Assembly: GCF_019059575.1 (NCBI RefSeq)
Contig: NW_024881530.1
Coordinates: forward strand, 744,001 to 808,000
Reading direction: 5' to 3'
DNA from: Amphibalanus amphitrite
Lineage: Eukaryota > Arthropoda > Thecostraca > Balanomorpha > Balanidae
Length of the DNA: 64,000 nucleotides
Positions 1-11,200 of the stretch are shown piece after piece. The position numbers and the translations under genes were made by a program. The notes below the pieces were generated by a model that saw only the letters and a program-made list of their open reading frames with translations, was not told the origin of the DNA and did no database searches. Every line of letters begins with the position of its first letter. Positions within the stretch are counted from its first letter, which is position 1.

Positions 1-1081
1 ATGTGCATTTTAGGAGATTATAGCTGAATAAAATTATTACAAATCGTTTTTAATTAGCAGCTGTACAAGCTTTACCCCAATTGATCTGAAAATATATTAC
101 ATTTGAGAATACTTAACTTAATGCCCAAGGCCGTGTTTAGACTACCGTCATACATTTTCTTTTGCTTTTGTTTTGATTTTCAGTTTTTTATTTTGTTTAC
201 CACTACCACACTGTCATTGCAATACCTATAACTTCGGCATATTTTAGTTTTAGTGCCAAAGCGAGTTCTCTCCGAGTCTCCCGCTCCCTTGTCGTCATTG
301 AAACGATCTAGCTCCCCGCGGGTGTTCTTGTGGCGCGGTGTTTATCTTGCTCGGCACCAGAAATTAAAGTTATTAATTTATCGCCCAACTTTAAGCGAAC
401 AAGTCGGTCAACTCGTTAAGACCTCACTAAGTCCGCAGTGTCTAGTGAACCGAGAGACGAAAACCCATCGTAGAGGTCGTTAGCTCAAGCTGAGGTGGAA
501 CAGCAGGCCGCCATTATCACAAACGGCTTAAAGGTAGCGTGCCACCTTTAAAAGATTTCCCATTTTATTTTTCCTAGGATAAGAAGCTTCTGTTTTTACC
601 TAATATCGCAAAAAAAAATCAAAAATGGGCCTGGAATAGTGCCTTTTTCGCCTAAAAGTTTATCGGTTTTTAGATATGTATAACAACTGTAGTGGGCTCA
701 CCTGCAAACAGGCGTCGGCAACAATCGCGAATGCGGCGCACTTGTGACAATAAGCAAAGGTCATTATAATGTTACGACCATACGACGTACGGGAATGAGT
801 TATCAGCTGTCTAATCGTAGACAACACAATGTCGAGCCTTAAACTGTAAGCCCGTATTGGTATTGTTTCTTTTATTTGGCTGTCGAACATTATTTATGGT
901 TTGAAATATGATTTTATGTAAAATAATTGATATGAAAAAGCCGTCTCATAAGTTATGACCCCATTTCACCACACGCAAGTTGCAGAAATGACAATGATCA
1001 GCTGACGCATTTTTCTTGGCCGAAGTCAGAGCGCGCAGCCCGACGCACCACCACCGCACCACAAAGTATGAGCAGAAGCCG
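1..1081. other. No gene recognised
   Basis: AT-rich sequence with only short open frames. None has a recognisable domain, convincing codon bias or paired splice sites. I see no terminal repeats or tandem arrays here. Confidence 0.5.
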
Positions 1082-1297
1082 CGCCCAAAGCCAGGGCCCC
1101 GGTAACGTGAGGTAGCCGAGTCGGGGCAGCGTGCGCTGACCCAAGCCGGGGCCGCAGCTTTGGGCGCGGTCTACCGCATCCCCGCGGGCAGCCCCGGGCT
1201 ATCACATGACACCGGGAGGACGCGCGGCTCCGGCTTGGGTCAGCGCACGCTGCCCTGACTCGGCTACCTCACGTTACCGGGGCCCTGGCTTTGGGCG
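1082..1297. repeat. 68-bp near-perfect inverted repeat, GC-rich
   Basis: The left arm (1082-1149) and right arm (1230-1297) are reverse complements over 68 bp with one mismatch by eye (GTCGGGGCAGC against GTCAGGGCAGC). They enclose an 80-bp loop. A short direct repeat, CTTTGGGCG.GGTCTACCGCA, lies both in the loop (about 1159) and at the outer edge of the right arm. No flanking target duplication is evident. It could be a foldback element, a local inverted duplication, or the source of a long hairpin RNA. No coding potential is seen. Confidence 0.8.
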
Positions 1298-1789
1298 TGG
1301 TCTACCGCACCACCTAACAGGCGTGTTCGAAACCGCAGGAGCTGATGATGAACGGGTTTATCGAAACTTGATTGGATGAGCATATCGGTAATAGCGATTT
1401 CAGTGTGTGCATTTATTGTTCATAGTGGTGTGAAATGTGGTTGGGGTACGACCGACAACCCGTCGGGGCGAATTTCGCACTGGGGTACTCAAAATTTGAA
1501 GAATTTAAGACGTTTCCATGAGTTTTGAAGGTATGGATAAGTTCTAAAAATCTGGTTCTCCTTATCTGGGCCATTAACTCCATACGGTCCAGGAAAGCTG
1601 GCACACTACCTTTAAACGTGCGCAAGCAATGCGAGTGTCAATAATACTGACAAACGTTTCAATAAACTTAAACGGCTTTAAGTTTTAGCTATACGCTGAG
1701 CTTGACTACTAGGGTACACATCTTCGCAACCAGTAAACCAGTATAACGCCTTTTGGGGCGACTAACGGAGCGAGCGAGAGGGTGAGCCT
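1298..1789. other. No gene recognised
   Basis: No recognisable coding sequence, terminal repeats or arrays. Small open frames here lack domains. Confidence 0.45.
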
Positions 1790-2335
1790 TGCACGTGCGA
1801 AATTTCGAGGGGGTACCTCCAGCTGACTTGTGCACAGCACCCTACTAACCGGTCTCTAGCGATGTGCCAAATTTGAGCACAATCGGCCCAGCCGTTCTCG
1901 AGATCTGGAAGCGGCACCCTGCACGTGCGCACGTGCAAAATGGGCCCAACTGACTTTTGCACGGCACCCTACTAACCGGTCCCTAACCATGTGCCAAATT
2001 CGAGCGCCATCGGTCCAGCCGTTCTCGAGATCTGGAATCGACCCCTGCACGTGCGCACGTGCAGCAGTACCCCAACTCTGGCACATGGATATGCATTGCC
2101 TAGTGGGTGCCTACCTACATGCCAACTTTCAGCGCAATCGGCCAAGTAGTTACCGAGATATTGCAACAACTGCAAAAGTGACACCTCTTCGTTTTGCACG
2201 TGGCACGTGCATAAGGGGTCACCCACATGCATCGGGAATAGTCCAATACTTGGTAGAAGGAATGAAGCTACCCTACAAAAATTACCGCATGTAAATCGGT
2301 CAAGTGGTTGCTGAGATATAAGCCTCGCAAAAGCG
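1790..2335. repeat. Degenerate tandem repeat, unit about 130 bp, about 4 copies
   Basis: The unit contains ATGTGCCAAATTYGAGC, then ATCGGYCCAGCCGTTCTCG and AGATCTGGAA, then an 18-bp palindrome TGCACGTGCGCACGTGCA. The best two copies share the block beginning CACCCTACTAACCGGTC (about 1838 and 1965). The palindrome lies at 1920-1937 and 2046-2063. Two more divergent units follow, recognisable by AATCGGCCAAGTAGTTACC (about 2133) and AATCGGTCAAGTGGTTGCT (about 2294). The antisense frame stays open through the repeats, but I read this as a by-product of periodicity rather than a gene. Confidence 0.75.
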
Positions 2336-2342
2336 TGACCAC

Positions 2343-2362
2343 GGCCGGCCGGCCGGCCGGCC
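2343..2362. repeat. (GGCC)5 microsatellite
   Basis: Five uninterrupted GGCC units, directly after the tandem repeat and before the TTAA element. Confidence 0.9.
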
Positions 2363-2448
2363 GCTCATACTCAGAAATTTCCGTTAATCTAAGGAAAGAC
2401 TACGCTCGCTTCGCTCGCTCCGTAAACACATATTTTTAAGGCGTTTAA

Positions 2449-2936
2449 AGGGACACTCCCACCTTAACATTAGTTTTGAGTTGAGATAGCCAAGTTGGTG
2501 GCCATGGCCTGCAAATACCGGTTTGGGCACTCACAACATCGAAAAATGCTTTAATTCGAAGATATGGAATTTCAAACTTGCAGTTTTCGGATTCTAAAGG
2601 GGCTAATGCATTGGAATGCCCCTTAGAATTTGTGACGTCAGCGGAGATCTAACGATTTTAAATCTTAGACTAAAACCATCGTTAACACGTGGTGGTATAC
2701 GCTGCTTTGCGCGCAACGTCTGCCGCACTTTTAGGCTGCCAAATTATTGCTTCCAAATAAAGTCGCTAGTAACAGGAGAGATCCCAAAAAGTAAACAAAA
2801 GTAAAAGCCTAATATCTTGAAAACCAGTGAATATTTTTCGGTGAAATTTGGTAGATATTAGTTTTCGCTCTTTCTGAACCAAGGGACATCACTTTCATGC
2901 CAATTCATTAACTTTTTTGAAGGTGGGAGGGTCCCT
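2449..2936. mobile_element. TTAA-flanked MITE (piggyBac/Kolobok type)
   Basis: A 488-bp element is bounded by TTAA on both sides (2445-2448 and 2937-2940). The left end reads AGGGACACTCCCACCTT; the right end is its reverse complement with one mismatch (AAGGTGGGAGGGTCCCT). TTAA duplication is known for the piggyBac and Kolobok superfamilies; which applies cannot be decided without the transposase. There is no coding capacity, so it is non-autonomous. Confidence 0.8.
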
Positions 2937-3119
2937 TTAATGAGCAAATTTACTACGTGACTATAACTGTTGGCCATGTGTGAGGTTATCTAGAATACAA
3001 ATTTAAAACAATATTAATTAGTTTGAAAACACTTGTCTTTAAACTTTAAAAACATTGTTGTTAAAACCACATTTATTGGGTTTCGTTTCCACAAGCTGTG
3101 TTATCTTAACCTCTCTCAG

Positions 3120-3480
3120 GCAGCCGTGAACCTCTCATTCTTCTTGTTCACGGCGCCGACAACTCAGCACAGTCACGCTTTCTCCCCTCCGGCACAACCC
3201 CGCACAACAGTCCCTGTATCCGCGGCGTCGCGCCTGACTGCCGCCGCCGCGACGGCCCGCGGGTTGTCGAAGGTCCTGCGCAGAAACGCCTCCGGGCATG
3301 AGCGGCGGCCGGTCAGTCTCAGTCGAGTGGCTCGGGGCGGCGCGAGGGGTCGGGAGAGCGGCGGCGGCGGGGGAGAGTGAGGGAGTGAGGCGCGTGTGTG
3401 ACATGTGAGGAGGACGGCTTGTGGCTGGGGTCCTGTGGAGGCTGTCGAAGACTTGTCTGCCTGCCCGCCGAACAATCCGA
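3120..3480 (+). other. GC-rich block, candidate 5' exon ending at a consensus donor
   Basis: A CpG-rich block in AT-rich surroundings ends in CCGA|GTAAGT (donor GT at 3481). The reading frames carry only low-complexity Arg/Ala/Gly sequence, so if transcribed it is more likely a 5' untranslated exon than coding. The nearest plausible downstream acceptor with a coding exon is at 17164. The link between them is inference. Confidence 0.3.
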
Positions 3481-3667
3481 GTAAGTTCACTACGAGTGAT
3501 GATTGAAAAAGGTGGTTATGGCAAAAAATGGCACCCAGTTAATTTCTTTTTTCAAGACGAAAATAGAAAAAAATGAAATAAGGAGATTTTCTTCGCAAAG
3601 GATTTCTTGAAAATCTTTTCCAAAACTTTTAGTGAACAGAGACATAAGGGAAAGAAGGGAAGACATA

Positions 3668-4621
3668 GGGGAAGGTGGGGTAAGACGGCCCAGCGGGGCA
3701 AGACGGACCACCAGCCCTCCCGGCTGAACCGCTGCTGGTATCTACTGCTTTATGCACTCACTATGTTTGCTTTCCTTCGTAACAATGGCCACCTTGAGCT
3801 CATGCTGCTAGGATGCATAGCTTTTGAGTTATTGAGAAAAATGTTGTTTTTCGTCAAACCGATCTAATATAAGAGGTTTACGGGTGATTCAATTACGGCG
3901 CCTTTCTTGCATGATTAGTTTCTATTTTGCACTTAACTGTGAAGAACAAAGTTATAAACTTAATTATAGTCACACTTTAGGAAAGGCAAGGTTTTGCAAT
4001 GCTGGGCTATTTGACATATACGTCATGATAATGACAGAATTTAGATTTGGGGCAAGACGGACCACTGTGGTCCATCTTACCCTGTGGTGGTCCATTGTAG
4101 GTACCATATGCAGATATGGAAAGTTCTTTTTCCAAAACATTGACACAAGTTTAAGTAAGCTAATTTTTCAGGAAGGAGTCTTTGTTGCATGTGAGCCATG
4201 CATGCAAGTGCTCAGTTAGCATGCATTCATGCCAAACGACAATCAACACACATGTTCCCAGCTTTTAGCTGCACTTCCATCACACATGAGTAAAGAATAA
4301 AGGCTCATTTTGTTATTTTACCATTCTGGTTACTTTTTCTTACAAGAGTACAGAGCAGAAGTGTAACCACACATGAACGGATAGCAGGCACTGCCGGGTG
4401 GTCCGTCTTACCCCACTTTTTTTCTTGTCTCAGTTTTTGACATGTCCCTCTTTAAGAGCATCCACCACCTAGATGTATTTAATTTGAAATTTAGTCTTTA
4501 CACATATCAACAGAGGAAGGATTGAGCATTCCGAAGACTATAAATAATATGAATTACAAGAGCAGTGTAGCAAGATATGCGGCCTCAAACCTTAGCTGGT
4601 CCGTCTTACCCCACCTTCCCC
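3668..4621. mobile_element. TA-flanked TIR element 'A' (GGGGAAGGTGGGG termini)
   Basis: Left terminus GGGGAAGGTGGGGTAAGACGG; the right terminus is its reverse complement, ending at 4621. Both sides are flanked by TA (3666-3667, 4622-4623). The motif GGGGYAAGACGGACCA recurs inside: forward near 3694 and 4051, reversed near 4065 (degenerate), 4398 and at the right end. The 954-bp body has no recognisable transposase, so this is a non-autonomous element. It shares terminal design with the elements at 25859-27090 and 28961-36411. TA duplication suggests a Tc1/mariner-related transposase, but I cannot name the superfamily. Confidence 0.85.
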
Positions 4622-4623
4622 TA

Positions 4624-5136
4624 AGGCTTAATTGAAAATGCACGCAATTTTAGGGCAACATCACATGTTTATCATATATCTCTCAAACAATATCTTTATC
4701 CTACACACAGGCCTACCTCATGACTGAAAAGGGCATCTGAAACTCCTTGTAAAAAATCCGCATTATCAAATTTAATAGCATCAGCTAACTTGTCACCAAC
4801 AGTTGCTCGTCAGCCATATGGCTTCATCAATCTGTCGCCTTTTTTCTAAACCGACAATCCCCAAGGCTTATTTCATCAGCTTTTCCCCACCGTGGTTGAG
4901 TGACCTGATGACGTACATGTGACGTCATTCGACCTCGGCCACATTTCGCCCACAGTTACGACCTCTACTAAATCACTTGTCGCCATATGGAGAGCGATTT
5001 CCGACCCTGACCAGTCTCCCTCTGAGACTAACAAGTGGATCCGAGGGAGCAGCTCTGGTTAACTGTTCAGCAGCTCAGGGCAGATTTGTGGTTGAACTGC
5101 TGCACGGGCATTCCGCTGTTGGAAATAAATTGATAT
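4624..5136. other. No gene recognised
   Basis: Non-coding sequence between two small transposable elements. No domain-bearing ORF or repeat structure is seen. Confidence 0.45.
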
Positions 5137-5138
5137 TA

Positions 5139-5519
5139 ACCGTTTTCACGACGGGCTATCCGGCGAATCCACCTAATTTGACCAAATATGCACTAAATCC
5201 CTTTTACAATAAATGTTGTGGTATGACATCACAATACGAAAATACGAATATATCCATTCGTATATTTATACGAATATTTATACGAATATATCGGGACCTG
5301 TTAGAAATAAATATATTCGTATCATGAATTCATTTCGGTGTTTAAATCGAAAATAATGTCCGATTGTTGAGATATTTAAGCATCTGTGCAGCCAAAACTG
5401 ATAATTTTTAAGAAACAAACTGAACCTTATAAGGTTCAGTTTGTTTGGTCAAATATATTTAACCAAATCTGCACCTAATCTGTATCAAATATGTACCAAA
5501 TGGCTGTCGTGAAAACGGC
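5139..5519. mobile_element. TA-flanked MITE, CCGTTTTCACGACGG family (copy 1)
   Basis: The left end ACCGTTTTCACGACGG and right end GTCGTGAAAACGGC are inverted and flanked by TA. The interior carries short A+T repeats (tacgaatat units) and the block TTTGGTCAAATAT. It is a longer, more degenerate relative of the 275-bp element at 52063-52337, which has better preserved ends. No coding capacity. Confidence 0.75.
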
Positions 5520-5885
5520 TATTGCGCCGACACAATATCGTTGTTTTTACTTCGGCGTTTTCTCTTTCATAGAGTTTGATAGCGATTGCTTCTTAAAAAA
5601 AAAATGTTCACGACTTTTTATGTTCAATAATTGACTTTTCCGATCGATAGGTACAAGCTATGGGACCTCGTAAATGTTGTTTATCTTTGCTCGAAAATTA
5701 TGGATCATTTATGGCGCAATTCACCTTCAATTACGAGAAAACTAAACCATAAAAATTAGACACCGAGTTTGAAATATTTCTTGGCTACCTATGTAACCTT
5801 TCCATTTCAATCATTTCCTCATCAGATCATTGAATGCCCTATCAACCTGCCAATTCACCTATAGTTAATATGTGCCTATTAAGTA

Positions 5886-6710
5886 TTAACCCTCGCCGGC
5901 ACAGGCCATTTTGCGTCCTTCGACGGCACAAGGGGGGCGGGGGGGGGGGGTACGACCCCCTCGCGTTTAGCCCCTGATCGAGCTAGAGCTTCGCGAAAAA
6001 AAAGCGAGCGTGTTGCCCGTCACGAGCGGAAGCCGATGATATCCAATTTTAAGGTCCTAGGTCATCGGATGACCTTCCAGGTCAGGTCAATGACCCGAAA
6101 ATCGGGAAAATCGGGACCTGTTAGAAAGTCGTAAAGTGTGGCTGCTATGAGGTTTTCCGGGGTGCTGATCATGAATATCGTGTTAGTTTTGATCAGAGAT
6201 GATGTCTTTAAGCATTTAGACCAGGTCGGGTCAGGTCAGGTGAGGTCAACCGGTAGGGGCCGTGACGGGTATTCGTAATACGTGTCAACCGCCTCTGACA
6301 GCTTCGTAACCAAAACTACTTCGTAAATGTTCAAATGGTTGCTAAATTCGAAATCAGTTCCAAACACTAGCCTCTAGAAACATGTAAAACTCGAAAAAGT
6401 GAACCGAGGTCACCAAAGGTCAATGACTTGAACGTTTGAGACCACGAAAAGCTTGCAAACGCGCGGCTAATGCGAGCTGACATACGCCGAATCGCGATTC
6501 CGGCCAAACATGGTCTTGGAAAGTAGGTCACGGGTCAAAGTTCATTTGGGTCAGGGTCATGGAATTTTCAGGGTAGGTTTAAAATTGATCAATGCGAGGG
6601 TACTGAAAGTTTCGTCGCGATCGGCCGCTTTTTACGCGAGTTATTCGCGAAAAACCTTAGCGGAGGGGTTGCATCACCCCCTCCCCCCTGTTCGGGTCAT
6701 TTGCAGTTAA
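5886..6710. mobile_element. AGGTCA-rich element, G-run/C-run hairpin type (left end clear)
   Basis: The left end is TTAA then CCCTCGCCGGCAC. A G-run and C-run follow (5931-5964, GGGG.. then TACGACCCCC), then GAGCTAG and a CGCGAAAAA tract. The same order occurs at 31063-31190. The interior holds about ten AGGTCA/TGACCT half-sites by hand count (for example near 6058, 6082, 6235, 6245, 6408). The right boundary is uncertain: a C-rich tract (about 6675) and a TTAA at 6707-6710 are the best candidate, but the expected inverted CCGGCGAG is missing. No coding capacity. Confidence 0.6.
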
Positions 6711-6713
6711 TAT

Positions 6714-6817
6714 CACGTGACCTGATGCTTATTGGTACCAAATGACACGTGATCTCGTTACCGAGCGTTAATAAATGTCACGTGGTATTGTTACCGAGCG
6801 TTAACAAATGTCACGTG
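6714..6817. promoter_or_regulatory. Ladder of four CACGTG E-boxes at 32-33 bp spacing
   Basis: CACGTG occurs at 6714, 6746, 6779 and 6812. The last three lie in a tandem unit of 33 bp containing GTTACCGAGCGTTAA. CACGTG is the established palindromic site of bHLH and bHLH-Zip proteins (Max/Myc, USF, CLOCK-type). Spacing of 32-33 bp is close to three helical turns, which would put all sites on one DNA face. It may equally be just a short satellite. Confidence 0.6.
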
Positions 6818-6829
6818 GCTCCGTTCCAA

Positions 6830-7957
6830 ACGCTGTCTGTACAGTGCCATGTCGGATGTGCGAGGCACGCAGTAAATGGCCGTTCGGAGTGGGAGGGAGG
6901 AGCCCAAGGTGACGAATGGTGGCATTGTGTGCCGTCCGGTCCCTGACAAGGGCGGGTGGGCCGGGGAGGGGCTGTATGTAGGCGTGTTACGGCCATTGTG
7001 GGAAGTGGATATGGGCAGTGAGACAGGAGGTAAGTACCGTATAAACAATTTTGGTGAGCCCGGTTTCATTTAGCACAAATTAACATTGTTATGGCATTGA
7101 ATATATTTCAATATTCGTGGCTGTTCTGTTAGCAAAGCAGCGTGTCCCATTTCTTTTCATTTCTTCGGCGCATTCTAGCCTCTCTTCTCTGAAGGGCCCG
7201 CTCTTTTTTACTACCTGGCACGGCGAGGCGTGTTTGCTTTCATCCGTTCACACCCGGGCAGGCTGAGCTGTGTCTAACGCACCAAATCGGGCAGACCTTT
7301 GGAGCGAGCGCTCCCTTCCGCTCAGCACCTTCACCCCCCCCCCCCGCGCCTCCCGCCCAGCACCCTCATCATCCGAGGCCGGTGTTTTGCATCAGCTCTG
7401 GCCTGTCAACAATCCGCCGCCGTCGCCCAGGGCGCCGCCATCGGTCGCCGGGCCGGTCCGTCGGCCCTCTGTCGATTGAGTCGTTCGTCGTCGCCGCCGC
7501 CCGGAGTCGTTATCCTGCGTCGAGTTCGACGCGGAGACGCTTCCGGGAATCGGCGCGTGCCGAGCGAGTCGCGCATAATTGGGCGCCGGCGGGTCCGCGA
7601 AAATACCCGCACCTGCTCAGGCCGGGCGGCGGCGCCCCGAAATATGACACCCAGTGGTGGTCTCGTCACACATACGACCCTGGCTCTGTGACGTCTGACA
7701 CTTGTTCAGTGACACTGGGACAATGCGTGCGTGGAATGTGCACGTACGAGGGGTGACGGTATGCATGGCAAGCTACTCTGACTCACGTATGCCGGTTCGC
7801 TTGGTGTCTGTCAGTTTGGATAGGATTTCGTCGAAAGAACAACCTTGTTTCAGCGAGAACTTTTTTTTCTAAATCACACGCTGAGTCTGATGAAGAGTCA
7901 GAGCTGTTGACAAATGTAACCTGCAAGACTTCCTTTTATGGCAATGGATACAGAATT
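6830..7957 (+). other. GC-rich region without a recognised gene; donor-like site at 7029/7030
   Basis: A GC-rich stretch from about 6830 ends at CAGGAG|GTAAGT (GT at 7030), a consensus donor. A second very GC-rich block spans about 7290-7660. Several frames are open through it, but they encode Arg/Pro/Ser low-complexity sequence without domains. These may be untranslated exons or promoter islands. Nothing more can be supported. Confidence 0.3.
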
Positions 7958-7962
7958 GACTT

Positions 7963-8265
7963 TGTTGTATCCTCAGCACTCGCTGCTCTGCCGACCTCCG
8001 CCGTGACACTCCAGTTCTCTGGCTTGGCTCTATATTGTAACGGGACTTGACCACTTCAAGAGACACACCCAGTTCCGCCGCCCAAAACCGACTGGCCGGC
8101 GGAACAGACGAAAACACCCGACATCAACCACGCTGCCGACCGCCCGCGGCCTGACCCGGGGCGGCGGCGGCGGACAAGCGACCGGCGACCGCGACCGAAA
8201 ACGGGACGAACACGTGGACGGGCCCGTATCACAAACGGAGGGGGGTACGGGCCCGTATCACAACA
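7963..8265 (-). repeat. 3' LTR of the Ty3/gypsy element
   Basis: 303 bp, TGTTG...CAACA. The plus-strand right part contains the block CGGGCCCGTATCACAA twice in tandem. The LTR also carries a GGCGGC run and a CACGTGG site. It matches the other LTR except for one substitution found by eye. Confidence 0.95.
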
Positions 8266-8279
8266 ATCCTCCACCTTTA
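8266..8279 (-). other. Polypurine tract of the Ty3/gypsy element
   Basis: Read on the minus strand, TAAAGGTGGAGGAT lies directly against the 3' LTR. A purine tract at this place primes plus-strand DNA synthesis in LTR elements. Confidence 0.75.
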
Positions 8280-8295
8280 GAACACAAGTCAGCAA

Positions 8296-11200
8296 TCACG
8301 ACGCGCTGTAACGCGAGGGCGCCCGACGCACGCGCGTGGAACGACGGGTCCCGACAGCACCCCCAGGCGGGACGACAGGTGCTGACCCAGAGGGCACCCC
8401 CGGAGGAGCCGGCGCAGCTGCCACCGACTCGGGCAGCAGAGCGGGGTGCACCTCCGATGTAGCTGTCGCCGGAGAGGACGCGTCCTGTGCCGCCGGCGCG
8501 CCAGCACAGAGCGCCTCCAGCGCGCTCGGTGCGCGAGCAGAGTGAGCCGGCGTGGTAGTCTCCGGAACAGGCTGTGCCGGGTCGGCCTGACCCGGCACGA
8601 GGGACGGCAGCGCGCACACGCGAGGCCGGACGTGGTCCCGGTGGCGCGTGAAGATCCGTCCATCGGCCAGTTGAACGGTGCAGATCTGTCCGCCAGCAGC
8701 GGTGACGACGCCTGGCACCCATGGGGCGCCGGGGCCTGGAATCAAACATACATACACAGGATCACCAACCATGAACTGCCGGTCTGTGCAGTGCGAGTCA
8801 CGCGCGTTCTTCCACGCGTGCTGTTTGAGCTCAACAGTTTCACGCAGGCTCGGCTTGCAGACATCTAAGCGGGTACGCAGTGGGCGACCGAACAACAATT
8901 CGGCTGGTGACCGACCCGTTGACGAGTGCGGGGACGTACGGTACGACAACAGGAAACGGTGCAGGCGTGTTTGCAGAGAGCCGGTCCTATTCCGAAGCGC
9001 ATTTTTCACAACTTTGACCATCGCTTCAGCCTGACCATTAGATGATGGGTGCCGGGGAGGGCTGAACAAATGCTTAATGCCATTACCTTTCAAGAAGGCA
9101 CTAAACTCTGACGACGCGAAGGCAGTGGCGTTGTCCGACACGAGCACCAGTGGCAGGCCGTGGCAGGCGAACGTCTGGCGGAGTCTGTCGATCGTCACTG
9201 CCGCCGACGTCGACGTGGTGATGTGCACGTCGACCCACTTGGAGTAGCTGTCGACTATGATCAGCAGCCAGTGACCGCCCTCCATCGGACCCGCGTAGTC
9301 TATATGCAGACGCTGCCAGGGCCTGCTGGGAAACAACCACGGTGAGGCGGGCACATTTGGGACGCTCCTGTGAACTTGACACTGCTGACATGACTTGACT
9401 AGCTGTTCAATCTCGCTGTCTAGCCCAGGCCACCACACACAGGCTCGCGACACACGTTTCATAGCCGAGGTGCCCGGGTGACCGTCATGAAGCATCAACA
9501 TCAGTCTGGCTCTCAGAGAGGGTGGGATGAGCACACGGCAACCCCACATCACGCACCCCGCCTCTAGACTTAACTCACTTCTTCTGCGGAAGTAGTGGGA
9601 CAGCTCTGCATCCGGCGGTGACTCTGGCCAGCCATTCTGAACGTACCGGTAGACGGCTGACAGCACCGGATCGCGGCGGGTGGCGATGGCGAGCTGCTGA
9701 GCAGTCACCAGGTGGGACATCTCCTCCATCAGGTTCACGACGTCGGCCGGAACGGGAAACTCTCCATCCGTGTCTGGAAGCGGCAGGCGACTGAGCCCAT
9801 CCGCGTTGGCGATCTCTCGACCCGGTACAAACTGCAGGTCGAAGTCATACCCAGTCAGCGTGAGCTTCCATCGTAACACCCTGGGCGAGACAACCATTGG
9901 CAGACATTTACCAGGTGCTAGCAGGCCCAACAGCGGCTTATGGTCAGTCTTAATCACAAACTTCCGACCATATACATACTGATGATACTTGCTCACCCCG
10001 AAGATGATCGCGAGCGCCTCACGGTCGAGCTGGCTGTAGTTGCGCTCGGCTGGCGTCAGACTGCGGCTCGCGAAGGCGATGGGCTGGTCCGCACCAGTCT
10101 GCGGATCCGGATGGCTGAGCACGGCGGCTACTCCGTACGGGCTGGCATCTGCCGTGAGGACGAGCGGCTTGTCTTGCTGGTAGTGCACCAGCACTGGAGC
10201 GACAGCGAGCAGGTCCTTCGTCTCCTGAAACGAAACCTTTTGCCTCTCTCCCCAAGCCCATTTCACATCTTTCTTCTCTAGCTCATACATCGGTGCGGCG
10301 ACAGTAGACAGGCGGGGAAGGAAGCGGCTATAATACTGCACCAGACCCAGGAATGCGCGCAGCTCCTGCAGGGACGCTGGTTCTCGGGCTTCCGAGACGG
10401 CACGTACCTTCTCAGCGGACGGTCTGATGCCGGCGGCTGTGATCCGGTGGCCCAGATACTGCACCTCGTCTGCTACCCAGACCGTTTTCTCAGCGTTGAT
10501 CTTGAGACCAGCAGCGGCGAGACGTCTCAGAACCTCACGGACGTTCGCAAGATGCTCTGCGGGAGTGCGTCCGGTTACGCAGATGTCGTCCAGGTAGATG
10601 GCGGTATGCGGAATGCCGGCCAGCAGGTTCTCCATCTCCCTCTGGAACACGGCTACCGCGGACTTGATTCCGAAGACCAGCCGCGTAGCCTGGAACAGAC
10701 CTTTGTGCGTACTGACCGTGGTGAACTTGCGGCTCTGCTCATCCAATTCGAGCTGCAAGTATGCCTCCTTGAGATCAATTTTGGTAAACTTTGCACCACC
10801 AGACAGCACAGCAAACAACTCCTCCACCCGAGGCAACGGATACGTTTCCAGGGCAGAAGCGACATTTACAGTCAGGTCGTAGCTGCCGCACAGCCTGATG
10901 GACCCATCCCTCTTCTTAACCGGAACAATGGGCGCGGCCCACTGGGATGTGGTGACAGGTTCGAGGATGCCCAACTTGACTTGCCTTTCTAACTCCTCCT
11001 CAATCTGACCTTTCAGAGCCAAAGGTGGTGGGCGGTGCTTGTAGAAGCGCGGCTTGCTGTCGTCCACCTGCAGCGATACTTGTCTGGGCGTGTACTTGCC
11101 GAGACCAGGGCTGAACAGCTCCGGGAACGTCGGCACGAGCTTCCGTAGCTCGTTCTCCAGATCCAGGCCAGGGACTGCAACATAGTCAACACGTGCGGCG

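Noticed and set aside
1762-2294. Overlapping repetitive minus-strand frames
   Set aside because: They are produced by the tandem repeat of about 130 bp; residues vary where the repeat varies, with no coding constraint visible.
3033-3490. Arg/Ala/Gly-rich frames in the GC block
   Set aside because: Open on both strands because of composition; the donor at 3480 suggests a non-coding exon rather than these proteins.
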